A DNA stretch of 21,277 nt. Source: Alphaproteobacteria bacterium. GTDB lineage: Bacteria; Pseudomonadota; Alphaproteobacteria; GCA-2731375. The number at the start of each line of letters is the position of its first letter. Positions within the stretch are counted from its first letter, which is position 1. The stretch is from positions 1 to 21,277 of the forward strand of contig JASLMY010000059.1 in assembly GCA_030746295.1 (NCBI GenBank). Reading direction: 5' to 3'. Made by a program: the position numbers and the translations under genes. The notes under the pieces are model-generated. The model had not been told where the DNA came from, searched no databases, and saw only the letters and a list, made by a program, of their open reading frames with translations. Shown here piece by piece: positions 6,873 to 14,073 of the stretch.

Positions 6873-8108
6873 TCAGAGCGCGACGTCGCCCTGCAGGAGG
6901 CGGTGGACGATCGTGCGCCGCAAGATCTCATTGGTGCCGTCGGCGACGTTGACGACGCGAAGCGCGTGCCAGGCCTCGGTCAGGTTCATCTCGTTGGTGA
7001 AGCCCATGGCGCCGTGCGTCTGCATCGCCCGGTCGACCGCCTTGACCCCGACCTCGACCGAATAGGCCTTGGCCATCGACAGCTCCTTGATCGCCCGCTC
7101 GCCCCGGTCGAGCAGCAGCGCCGCGTTCAGACCCATGAGGTGCGCAGCGTGCAGCTCCATCGCCGATTCCGCCAGCGGGAAGGCGACGCCCTGGTATTCG
7201 GCGATCGGCTTGCCGAAAGCCTCGCGGCTCTGTGTGTAGTCGAGGGCCTTCTCCAATGCCCAGCGGCCGTAGCCGACGGCGCGGGCCGAGTTGTAGACCC
7301 GGCCGAGCGAGACGCCGTAGAGCGCCGTGGCGAAGCCTTGATGCAGCTCGCCGACCAGCTGCCAGGGCGCTACCGGCACCTCGTCGAAGCTGAGCTCGGC
7401 CTCGTCGCCGCCGATATGGCCGAACATGCGGATCACCCGCTCGACGTTGAAGCCAGGCGCGTTTGTCGGCACCAAAAAGGCGCTGATGCCGCCCTTGCGG
7501 GCCTCGGCGCGCTCGGCATCGGTGACGGCGAAGACGATGCAATAGTCGGCGACCGGCGCGTTGGTGGTCCAGATCTTCCGCCCCGAGATCCGCCAACCCT
7601 GGCCGTCGGCGACGGCGCGCGTCTTCATCGCCGCCGCGTCCGAGCCGGCGCCGGGCTCGGAGAGGCCGAAGCACATCGACTTCCGGCCCCCCATCAGCGG
7701 CTCCAGGATCGCCTCGCGCGCCTCGGGTGTGACCTTCTCCAAGAGCCGGCTGGGGCCGAAGGCCCAATGGCTGATGGCATAGAGCATCAGCCAGTTGGCC
7801 GGGCCGCAAGTTCGGAAAAGCTCTTCCCAGCCGACGTAGTAGGCCAGGAGGCCTTGGCCGCTACCGCCTAGCGCCTCGGGCACGCACATGGTGAAGTAGC
7901 CGGCCTCGGCCGCCGCCATGCGGACCTCGCGGACGAGCGCCAGCCCTTCCTCGCCCATGCGACCGTCCTCGCGATAGAGGCGGCGCGGGTCCTCGAAGAG
8001 ATCGCGATGCTGTTCGTGCCGCGGCAGGATCTCGGCCCGGGCGAAGCCGACGAGGCCGTCGCGGATCGCCTCGATCTCTTCCCCAAGCTCCAGGGCGATG
8101 GCGGACAT
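6873..8108 (-). CDS. Acyl-CoA dehydrogenase, ACAD10/11-like
   Basis: FAD-dependent alpha,beta-dehydrogenase of an acyl-CoA, 411 residues, normal family length. Seen: helical N-terminal domain (about 1-130), middle beta domain with MCFGLSEPGAGSDAAAMKT and GRKIWTTNAP, and a C-terminal domain with ALDYTQSREAFGKPIAEYQG, HGAMGFTNE and VADGTNEIL. The usual catalytic Glu of short- and medium-chain enzymes (in YEGT) is replaced by Asp (D390 in ADGT), as in the ACAD10/11 branch, which handles unusual or hydroxylated acyl-CoAs. The long upstream frame is ignored; ATG at 8108 has GAGGAG 7 bases upstream. It is first in an operon with the citryl-CoA lyase gene and divergent from the selenoprotein gene. 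Electrons would normally pass to ETF. Confidence 0.9.
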   Translation of the reverse strand: MSAIALELGEEIEAIRDGLVGFARAEILPRHEQHRDLFEDPRRLYREDGRMGEEGLALVREVRMAAAEAGYFTMCVPEALGGSGQGLLAYYVGWEELFRTCGPANWLMLYAISHWAFGPSRLLEKVTPEAREAILEPLMGGRKSMCFGLSEPGAGSDAAAMKTRAVADGQGWRISGRKIWTTNAPVADYCIVFAVTDAERAEARKGGISAFLVPTNAPGFNVERVIRMFGHIGGDEAELSFDEVPVAPWQLVGELHQGFATALYGVSLGRVYNSARAVGYGRWALEKALDYTQSREAFGKPIAEYQGVAFPLAESAMELHAAHLMGLNAALLLDRGERAIKELSMAKAYSVEVGVKAVDRAMQTHGAMGFTNEMNLTEAWHALRVVNVADGTNEILRRTIVHRLLQGDVAL

Positions 8109-8223
8109 GGGCAAGCTCCTCTCGGGGTGAACAATCGGTGGGGCGGAAATGCTAGCCTTTCGCGGCCGGACATTGAACCACGCCGCGGCTCTCGCTAACG
8201 TCCGAGTACACAGCTTGCCGAGC

Positions 8224-8230
8224 AAGGAGG
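8224..8230 (+). promoter_or_regulatory. Ribosome binding site that points to a TTG start
   Basis: AAGGAGG, near-perfect anti-Shine-Dalgarno complement, directly abuts the ATG at 8231, leaving no spacer. The in-frame TTG at 8237 lies 6 bases after it, the normal spacing. I therefore place the start at TTG 8237. Confidence 0.7.
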
Positions 8231-8236
8231 ATGATC

Positions 8237-9340
8237 TTGCAGGACGAGATCGGCTACGAGGCGGCCCCGGTGCCGGTTCGCGACGACTTGGTGGCGGCGC
8301 ATCGCCGCGCCTGGGCCCGGCTGGCCGCCCCCGGTACTTGGTGGGACGGGGCCCAACGGGTGGCGATCGCGGCGGAAGCACGCCATGCCCGCGGCTGCGA
8401 TCTTTGTCGCCGCCGGCTGGAGGCGCTGTCGCCCAATGCGGTCCAGGGCGCGCACGACAGCCTGGGCGAGCTGTCGGAGGCCATGCTGGAGGTCGTGCAT
8501 CGAGTCCGCACCGATCAGAGCCGCCTGACCCGGGCGTTCTACGAGACGGCGCTCGCCGCCGGCGTGGCCGAAGGCGAATATGTCGAGGCGGTCGGCATCA
8601 TCGCCACGGTGGTCGCCATCGACGGCTTTGCCGAGGCCTTGGGCCTGCCGCCGCACACCCTACCGGCGCCGCTGTCTGGCGCGCCGTCGCGCCACCGACC
8701 GGTCGGCGTCCGCCAGGACCCGGCCTGGGTGCCGACCCTGGCGCCAGAGGACGTCACCGAGGCGGAGGCGGGCATCTACGACGGCCTCGGCGCCGTCAAC
8801 ATCCATCGCGCCTTGAGCCTGGTGCCGGAGGAGGTCAAGGGCTTCTTCGATCTCGATTCGGCGCAGTACCTCCCCGATGCCGCCTTACGCGATTTCGCCA
8901 CCGAGTACCGCGACCTGACGCACGCCCAGATCGAGCTGCTGGCGGCTCGGGTCTCGGCTATCAATCGGTGCCACTACTGAACCACCAGCCATGCGGTGCT
9001 GCTCCGTGCGAGCGGCGAACACAGTGGCGAGGCTTACGCGTTCGAAGCCATCATTGGCAGTGCCGACGCCGAGGCCAGCCAAGTCGCCGGCGCGGTCGTG
9101 CTGTTCGATCTGGCCGATGCCTATTTCTCCGATGGCGGCCGTCTGGCCGATGCCCGAAGCGCCGTGCAGGAGACGCTGGGCCCCGGCGCCCTGGTCGATG
9201 CCGCCGGCGTCATCGCCATCTTCGATGCCGTGGTCCGCATTGCCGACGCCACCGGCATCCCATTGGAGGACGAGAAAGCCCGGATCTCGGCCGACCTCAG
9301 GTCCGAGCTCGGGCTCGACGACTTCGCCGCCCCCGACTGA
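8237..9340 (+). CDS. AhpD-like alkylhydroperoxidase-related selenoprotein (TGA at 8978-8980 read as Sec)
   Basis: Predicted thiol/selenol redox protein of the AhpD/carboxymuconolactone decarboxylase fold, 367 residues if TGA codon 248 is decoded as selenocysteine. The frame continues after the TGA without a further stop to 9338-9340 and the protein character carries on unbroken: INRCHY-U-TTSHAVLLR. This gives C245-x-x-U248-x-x-x-H252, the exact AhpD active-site pattern CxxCxxxH with Sec in place of the resolving Cys. The N-terminal half holds a second pair, C54-x-x-C57 (RGCDLCRRR), and the halves look like diverged repeats of one fold, each with a long helix following. AhpD-like selenoproteins are known from marine bacteria (established), so Sec here is not without precedent. 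A SECIS-like hairpin follows the TGA. Standard callers would report two fragments, 8231-8980 and 8996-9340. The alternative is a TGC-to-TGA nonsense change or base error. Expression would need selABC and selD, not in this window. Confidence 0.8.
8981..9017 (+). promoter_or_regulatory. Candidate bacterial SECIS element for Sec insertion
   Basis: Just 3' of the TGA, GCTGCTC (8998-9004) pairs with GAGCGGC (9010-9016) in a 7-bp stem (one G-U), extendable by T8997-G9017. The 5-base loop is CGTGC (9005-9009). The loop begins 25 bases after the TGA and its second base is G, followed by T. Bacterial SECIS models ask for an apical loop roughly 16-37 bases after the UGA with a G in the first two loop positions, so this fits. 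A competing weaker stem exists (8990-8996 with 9004-9010). Folded by eye only. Confidence 0.6.
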
Positions 9341-9355
9341 GGCCGGCCGTCCGGT

Positions 9356-9407
9356 CCGCTTGACCCGCCCGCCGCGTCGCGCTAGGAGGCGCGGCGAAGA
9401 CAAGCGG
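9356..9407. terminator. Nested inverted repeat between the selenoprotein gene and ychF
   Basis: Outer arms CCGCTTG (9356-9362) and CAAGCGG (9401-9407) enclose inner arms CGCCGCG (9370-9376) and CGCGGCG (9390-9396), with a 13-base loop. Fourteen perfect pairs in two blocks within a 90-base gap is more than expected by chance even at high GC. No T-run follows, so it could be a Rho-independent-like terminator of the upstream gene or a structured leader of ychF. Confidence 0.4.
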
Positions 9408-9430
9408 CCACTTCCGGGACATCGGGTAGA

Positions 9431-10531
9431 ATGGGTTTCAGGTGCGGCATCGTCGGGCTGCCGAACGTCGGCAAGTCCACCATCTTTAACGCCTTGACGC
9501 GGACCGCCGAGGCGGCGGCCGAGAACTATCCCTTCTGCACCATCGAACCCAACGTCGGCCAGGTTCCGGTGCCGGACGCGCGGCTGGGCGAGATCGCCCG
9601 CCTGGCCCGCTCGCCCCGAATTGTGCCCGCGGTCATGACCTTCGTCGACATCGCCGGTCTCGTCCGCGGTGCGGCTGCCGGCGAGGGCCTCGGTAACCAG
9701 TTCTTGAGCCACATCCGCGAGGTCGATGCCATCGTCCACGTGTTGCGCTGCTTCGAGGACGAGAACGTGGCCCACGTCGAGGGCCGAATCGACCCGGTCT
9801 CGGATGCCGCCACCGTCGAGACCGAGCTGATGCTGGCCGACCTCGACAGCATCGAGCGCCGCCTGGTGCCGGTCGAGAAGCGTTTCTACGGCGGCGAGAA
9901 GGCGCTTCGCCCCCAGTTCGAGCTGATGCAGCGGGTGGCCGAGGTCTTGCGCGAGGGCCGGCCCGCCCGCCTGGTGAGGCTCTCCCGGGAACAGGCGAAG
10001 CCCTTTCGCGAATTGCAGCTCCTGACCGCAAAGCCGGTGCTCTACGCCTGCAACGTGTCTGAGGCCGATGCCGCCAGCGGCAACGCTGAGACGGCAGCGG
10101 TCGCCGAGATGGCGGCGGTGGAGGGCGCCGGCACGATCCTGATCTCAGGCAAGATCGAGGCCGAGCTGGCGCAGCTCGACGAGGCGGAGGAGCGCGAGGC
10201 TTTCTTGGCCGATCTCGGCCTGGCGGAGGCCGGCCTCGACCGGCTGATCCGGGCCGGCTATGCCCTCCTCGACCTCATCACCTACTTCACCGCCGGACCC
10301 AAGGAAGCGCATGCCTGGACGGTGCCGCGCGGGACACCCGCGCGCCGCGCCGCCGGCGTCATCCACACCGACTTCGAGCGCGGCTTCATCGCCGCCGAGA
10401 CGATCGCCGCCGACGACTTCATCCGCCTTGGCGGCGAGCAGGGGGCGAGGGAGGCCGGGCTGATGCGGGCCGAAGGCGCCGACTATCCCGTCAAGGACGG
10501 CGACGTCATCCTCTTCCGCTTCAACGTCTGA
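9431..10531 (+). CDS. ychF: Redox-regulated ATPase YchF (Obg-like)
   Basis: Universal OBG-family P-loop ATPase that associates with ribosomes and is linked to oxidative-stress response, 366 residues, standard length. Seen: G1 loop GLPNVGKST (residues 9-17), AAAENYPFCTIEPNVG switch I segment, G3 DIAGLVRGAAAGEGLGNQFL, and NVSE in the G4 position in place of NKxD, the hallmark that turns this GTPase fold to ATP. A coiled-coil region follows switch II, and a C-terminal TGS domain is marked by YFTAGPKEAHAWTVPRG and GVIHTDFERGF. It ends in VKDGDVILFRFNV, typical of the family. It lies 90 bases after the selenoprotein gene, with a strong inverted repeat between, so cotranscription is uncertain. The downstream gene is convergent, 12 bases away. 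Confidence 0.97.
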   Translation: MGFRCGIVGLPNVGKSTIFNALTRTAEAAAENYPFCTIEPNVGQVPVPDARLGEIARLARSPRIVPAVMTFVDIAGLVRGAAAGEGLGNQFLSHIREVDAIVHVLRCFEDENVAHVEGRIDPVSDAATVETELMLADLDSIERRLVPVEKRFYGGEKALRPQFELMQRVAEVLREGRPARLVRLSREQAKPFRELQLLTAKPVLYACNVSEADAASGNAETAAVAEMAAVEGAGTILISGKIEAELAQLDEAEEREAFLADLGLAEAGLDRLIRAGYALLDLITYFTAGPKEAHAWTVPRGTPARRAAGVIHTDFERGFIAAETIAADDFIRLGGEQGAREAGLMRAEGADYPVKDGDVILFRFNV

Positions 10532-10553
10532 GGCCCCGAGGCGTCACTCGGCC
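10532..10553. terminator. Candidate hairpin between convergent ychF and monooxygenase genes
   Basis: CCGAG (10536-10540), loop gcgtca, CTCGG (10547-10551), extendable by GG (10532-10533) with CC (10552-10553) across a two-base bulge. It occupies the whole 12-base gap between two convergent stops. No T-run. Confidence 0.3.
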
Positions 10554-11626
10554 GCGGCGGGCGCAGCGCGGGTCTCGTAGTCCTCGAGCGGCCCCAATTC
10601 CTTCTCGATCAAGGGCCGGACCTCGGTGGCGAATTTCTCGATCGACCGCATCGCCTGTTTGAAATCCGAGGCGCCGACTTGGGTGTGGAACATCACGTGG
10701 TGGGGGCGGGCGCGGCGGATCTCTTCCGTCAGGCGCTCGGCCACGGTCTCGGCATCGCCCACCAGCAGGTTGTCGACCATCGCCTCCAGCGTCGGCTCGT
10801 TCTCCATCGGCTGCTCGATCACGAAGCCGTTCTCGACCACCTCGATGCCGTTCCTGAGGTTATTGGCGATGCGCGACTGGTGGCGGCAATGCTCGGCGTA
10901 TTCGAGCGCTTCCTCGCGGCTGTCGCAGATGCAGAGGTAGCGCTGCACGCCGAAGCGCATGGCGTCGGGGTCCTTGCCCTCGGCGCGGTAGGACTCCGCC
11001 AGGCGGTCGCGCTGGTGGGCGATGTAGTCGGCACCGAAGAGGCGGCCGGTGAACATCGGGATATGGCCGCGCTGGGCGCAGACCCGGTGCAGCAGGGCGG
11101 CGTCGCCGGCGACCCAGACCTCGGGGTTCGGTTGCACCGGGCGGCAGGCGATGTGGGTCTCCGGCATCTGGTAGAACTCGCCGTCGAAGGCGAAGCTCTC
11201 ATTGGCGAAGGCCTGCTCCATCATCTCCATGAACTCTTCCGTCTGCGGCTTGGAGACGTCGAGGTCGGCGCCCAGGCGGTCGAACTCGAAGGGCTGATAG
11301 CCGCTGCCCATGCCGAGGACGAGGCGGCCGTTGCACAGGTTGTCGGCCTGGCCGAGCTCGGAGATCAGCCTGAGCGGGTTGTAGAGCGGCACCACCACGA
11401 TCGCCGGCCCGAGCCGGATCCGCTCCGTCACCGCGGCGGCGTGCGCCACCATCATCAGCGGCGAGGGGCAGGTGCAGTAGTTGGAGAAGTGGTGCTCGGC
11501 GAACCAGGCGATCTCGAAGCCGGCCGCCTCGGCCAGCTTGACCTGCTCGGTGGCCTCGGCATAGAGGCGGGCCGCCTGGGTGCCCCGCTCGCGGTGGCCC
11601 ATGAGGTTGAATTGCCCGAAATGCAT
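10544..11626 (-). CDS. LLM class flavin-dependent oxidoreductase (bacterial luciferase-like)
   Basis: TIM-barrel monooxygenase of the luciferase-like superfamily, 360 residues, using reduced flavin (FMNH2 or F420 in different branches). Seen: MHFGQFNLMGH start, AEAAGFEIAWFAEHHFSNYC (the EHHF element that lines the flavin site), RIRLGPAIVVVPLYNP, the GRLVLGMGSGY loop, and PEVWVAGDAALLHRVC. A Cys-rich CTCPSP segment follows the EHHF motif. The C-terminal 20 residues are Ala/Glu rich and probably disordered. Start at 11626 is supported by a GGGAGAGAG ribosome site. It is a single gene, divergent from dgoK and convergent with ychF; substrate cannot be read. It belongs to a different subgroup from the two tandem luciferase-like genes near the right end. 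Confidence 0.88.
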   Translation of the reverse strand: MHFGQFNLMGHRERGTQAARLYAEATEQVKLAEAAGFEIAWFAEHHFSNYCTCPSPLMMVAHAAAVTERIRLGPAIVVVPLYNPLRLISELGQADNLCNGRLVLGMGSGYQPFEFDRLGADLDVSKPQTEEFMEMMEQAFANESFAFDGEFYQMPETHIACRPVQPNPEVWVAGDAALLHRVCAQRGHIPMFTGRLFGADYIAHQRDRLAESYRAEGKDPDAMRFGVQRYLCICDSREEALEYAEHCRHQSRIANNLRNGIEVVENGFVIEQPMENEPTLEAMVDNLLVGDAETVAERLTEEIRRARPHHVMFHTQVGASDFKQAMRSIEKFATEVRPLIEKELGPLEDYETRAAPAAAE

Positions 11627-11727
11627 CGCTCTCTCCCTTCGTTTTCTTTCCCGCTAGCCTAAGCAGGCGCGGGCGCAAGCGAAAGGGCCGCTGTTGCCGA
11701 CCCCTTGCGAACCGGCTAAGGGAGGGC

Positions 11728-12663
11728 ATGGCAGAGACACCCGCCATGATCGGCCTCGACTGGGGCATCACCCGGCTCCGCGCCTATGCGATCGGCGCCT
11801 GCGGCACGGTGTTGGATGCTCTGGACCGGCCGTCCGGCATCCTCAGCATCGAAGACGAGGATTTCGAGGCCGTCTTCCATCGCGAGGTCGGGCCGATGGC
11901 GGCCGATGCGCCCGGCGTCCCGATCCTCGCCAGCGGCATGATCACCAGCCGCCAGGGCTGGGTCGAGACGCCCTATGTCGGCTGTCCCGCCGGCGCCGAG
12001 GCGTTGGCCGCCGCCTTGGTCCGCCACGAGGCCGGGGCTGGTCGCGTGGCCTGCTTCGCCCCCGGCATGCGCCTCGACGGCCCCGACGGCACGCCCGACG
12101 TCATGCGCGGCGAGGAGACCCAGATCGTCGGCGCCCTATCGGCCGGCGGCGGCGGCCTCATGGTGCTGCCCGGCAGCCACAGCAAATGGACCTTCGCCGA
12201 TCGCGACGAGGTCACTTGGTTCGCGACCTTCATGACTGGCGAGCTCTATGGCCTGTTACGCGAGCACAGCATCCTGGGCCGCCTGATGGCGCCCCAGCCG
12301 GTGTTCGAAGCCGCCGCCTTTGCCCGCGGCCTCGACCGGGCGCGTGACGAAGGGCCGGGGGCGGGCGGCCTTCTGAAGCGGCTCTTCGGCGTCCGCACCC
12401 TCGGCCTCTTCGACTGCCTGGCCCCGGAGGCGGCGCCCGACTACCTCTCGGGCCTGCTGATCGGCACCGAGATCGGGGAAGCACTGGCCGCTATCGACGA
12501 GCCGGTAGAGCGGGTGACGGTGATCGGCGGCGAGAGCCTGTCCGAGCGCTACGCCGCCGCCCTCAGACATTTCGGCCTGCGCGCCGAGCCGGCGGCGCCG
12601 GATCTCGCAGCTCGCGGCCTGCTCGCCATCGCTCGCGCGGCCGGCTTGGTGACGGGGCCATGA
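11728..12663 (+). CDS. dgoK: 2-dehydro-3-deoxygalactonokinase
   Basis: Phosphorylates 2-keto-3-deoxygalactonate with ATP to give the 6-phosphate, the penultimate step of D-galactonate breakdown (De Ley-Doudoroff route), 311 residues, near family length. Seen: LDWGITRLRAY phosphate-binding opening, ASGMITSRQGWVETPY, DVMRGEETQIVGAL, VLPGSHSKWTF and FMTGELYGLLREHSILG, all hallmark DgoK segments. Two in-frame starts are possible: ATG 11728, with GGGAGG almost touching it, and ATG 11746, which gives the compact MIGLDWG start; the first is used here. The stop overlaps the aldolase start (ATGA), so translation is likely coupled. The 101-base gap to the divergent monooxygenase gene should hold both promoters; none is clear to me. 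Confidence 0.93.
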   Translation: MAETPAMIGLDWGITRLRAYAIGACGTVLDALDRPSGILSIEDEDFEAVFHREVGPMAADAPGVPILASGMITSRQGWVETPYVGCPAGAEALAAALVRHEAGAGRVACFAPGMRLDGPDGTPDVMRGEETQIVGALSAGGGGLMVLPGSHSKWTFADRDEVTWFATFMTGELYGLLREHSILGRLMAPQPVFEAAAFARGLDRARDEGPGAGGLLKRLFGVRTLGLFDCLAPEAAPDYLSGLLIGTEIGEALAAIDEPVERVTVIGGESLSERYAAALRHFGLRAEPAAPDLAARGLLAIARAAGLVTGP

Positions 12664-13289
12664 GCGGCTTTCCGGGACCCCTGGCGGAGCTGCCGCTGAT
12701 CGCGATCCTGCGTGGCGTCCCGCCGTCGGACGCGGCCGCGGTCGGTCAGGCGTTGGTCGAGGCGGGCTTCCGTGCCATCGAAGTGCCGCTGAACTCGCCC
12801 GAGCCGTTCGAAAGTATCCGCATTTTGGCCGAGGCGCATGGCGACCACGCGCTCGTCGGCGCCGGTACGGTGCTGGGGATCCCCGATGCGGGTCGTGTCG
12901 CCGAGGCCGGCGGGCGCCTCGTCGTCATGCCACACAGTGATCGGGCGGTCATCGAAGAGACGAAGCGTCTGGGTTTGCTTTCGGTGCCGGGCGTGGCGAC
13001 GCCAACGGAAGCCTTCGCCGCGCTCGCTGCCGGCGCCGATGCGCTAAAGCTCTTTCCGGGCGAGGCCCTGCCGCCGGCCGTCGTCAAGGCCTGGCGCGCG
13101 GTGTTGCCGAGGGACCGCTGGCTGATCCCCGTCGGCGGCATCGGACGGGACAGCTTCGCCCCCTATCTCGCGGCGGGCGCCGATGGTTTCGGCATCGGCT
13201 CCGCCCTCTACAAGCCGGGCATGGCGGCCGACGACGTCGGTGCCCGTGCCCGTGAATTCGTCGCTGCATATCTGGAGGCACGCGCATGA
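12660..13289 (+). CDS. dgoA: 2-dehydro-3-deoxy-6-phosphogalactonate aldolase
   Basis: Class I aldolase of the KDPG/KDPGal family, 209 residues, cleaving 2-keto-3-deoxy-6-phosphogalactonate to pyruvate and glyceraldehyde 3-phosphate. Seen: LIAILRGV (R18 for phosphate), IEVPLNSPEPF with the general base E41, GAGTVL, and DALKLFPGEA with the Schiff-base lysine K130; GGIGRDSF and GFGIGSALY close the phosphate site. The VPLNSPEP sequence and the neighbouring dgoK argue for galactonate over gluconate stereochemistry. It overlaps dgoK at its start and the racemase-like gene at its end, each by ATGA. Galactonate dehydratase (dgoD), a transporter and a regulator are not in the window. Confidence 0.92.
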   Translation: MSGFPGPLAELPLIAILRGVPPSDAAAVGQALVEAGFRAIEVPLNSPEPFESIRILAEAHGDHALVGAGTVLGIPDAGRVAEAGGRLVVMPHSDRAVIEETKRLGLLSVPGVATPTEAFAALAAGADALKLFPGEALPPAVVKAWRAVLPRDRWLIPVGGIGRDSFAPYLAAGADGFGIGSALYKPGMAADDVGARAREFVAAYLEARA

Positions 13290-14032
13290 AGATCCTGCTG
13301 GTCAATCCGAACACCTCCGAGTTGGTGCTGGAGGTGATGCTGGGCGCCGGGCGCCGCGCCGCTTTGCCCGAAACCGAGCTCGTCGGCCTCCGCTCGCCCG
13401 GCGGCACCGCCAACATCGACAGCGCCTATGGCGATTACATGTCGGCACCGCACATGATCGAGGCGGTACGCCGCCGGGTCGCGGCCGAGCCGTTCGACGC
13501 CGTCGTCCTGGCCGGCTTCGGCAACGTCGGCATCGTCGCCCTGAAGGAGCTGTTGTCGATTCCCGTCGTCTCGATCGCCGAATCTTCGATGGCCATGGCC
13601 TGCTTGCTCGGCCACCGCTTCTCCTGCGTCACCATGCTGCGCCAGTTCGTGCCCTATCAGGAGGACATGGTTCGCCTCTACGGCTTCGAGGCCAAGTGTG
13701 CGTCCGTGAGGGCGATCAACATCAACGTCGAGGACGCGGCCCGCGAGCGCGAGCGCACACTGAAAGACCTGACCGAGGCGGTCGGCCAAGTCGTCGCCGA
13801 GGACGGCGCCGAGGCCGTGATCCTGGCTTGCGGTGGCCTGTCGGACTACGACCGCGAGCTGTCGGCGAGTGCCGGCGTCCCCGTCATCGACCCCGTCATC
13901 GCCGGCGTCAAGATGGCCGAGTCGCTCGTCCAGATGGGCCTCTCGCACTCCAAGCACCGCAAGTTCCACACGCCCCCGCAGCCGATCGCCGACTATCACG
14001 GCGAGTTGCTGGCGCCGGGTGGCGAGGACTAG
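13286..14032 (+). CDS. Asp/Glu/hydantoin racemase family protein lacking the first catalytic Cys
   Basis: Two-domain protein of 248 residues from the Asp/Glu racemase superfamily, closest by eye to the hydantoin/allantoin racemase branch. Seen: MKILLVNPNTSE opening, the VVLAGFGNVGI segment where two-base racemases carry a Cys (LACFGDPG type) but which here has G77, and VILACGGLSD with the second Cys retained (C182). With only one of the two acid/base cysteines it probably does not work as a classical cofactor-free two-base racemase. Isomerase, decarboxylase or altered-mechanism members of the superfamily are alternatives. The ATGA overlap with dgoA makes it the third gene of a tightly coupled operon, so it may process a sugar-acid or amino-acid derivative feeding the same route; that is inference. 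Confidence 0.8.
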   Translation: MKILLVNPNTSELVLEVMLGAGRRAALPETELVGLRSPGGTANIDSAYGDYMSAPHMIEAVRRRVAAEPFDAVVLAGFGNVGIVALKELLSIPVVSIAESSMAMACLLGHRFSCVTMLRQFVPYQEDMVRLYGFEAKCASVRAININVEDAARERERTLKDLTEAVGQVVAEDGAEAVILACGGLSDYDRELSASAGVPVIDPVIAGVKMAESLVQMGLSHSKHRKFHTPPQPIADYHGELLAPGGED

Positions 14033-14047
14033 CGGGCGCGGTGCTTG

Positions 14048-14073
14048 GCGCTGCCCTATACGGTGGCTAGCGC
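14048..14073. terminator. Candidate hairpin at the convergence of the dgo operon and the caspase genes
   Basis: GCGCTGCC (14048-14055) pairs with GGC (14065-14067) plus AGCGC (14069-14073), one T bulged, loop ctatacggt. It lies at the 3' ends of two convergent transcripts, and the right arm includes the stop of the caspase-like gene. No T-run. Confidence 0.35.

Noticed and set aside
8990..9010. Alternative SECIS stem with arms 8990-8996 and 9004-9010
   Set aside because: It contains an A-C mismatch and two G-U pairs; the 8998-9016 stem is more stable by eye, although the alternative also satisfies spacing.
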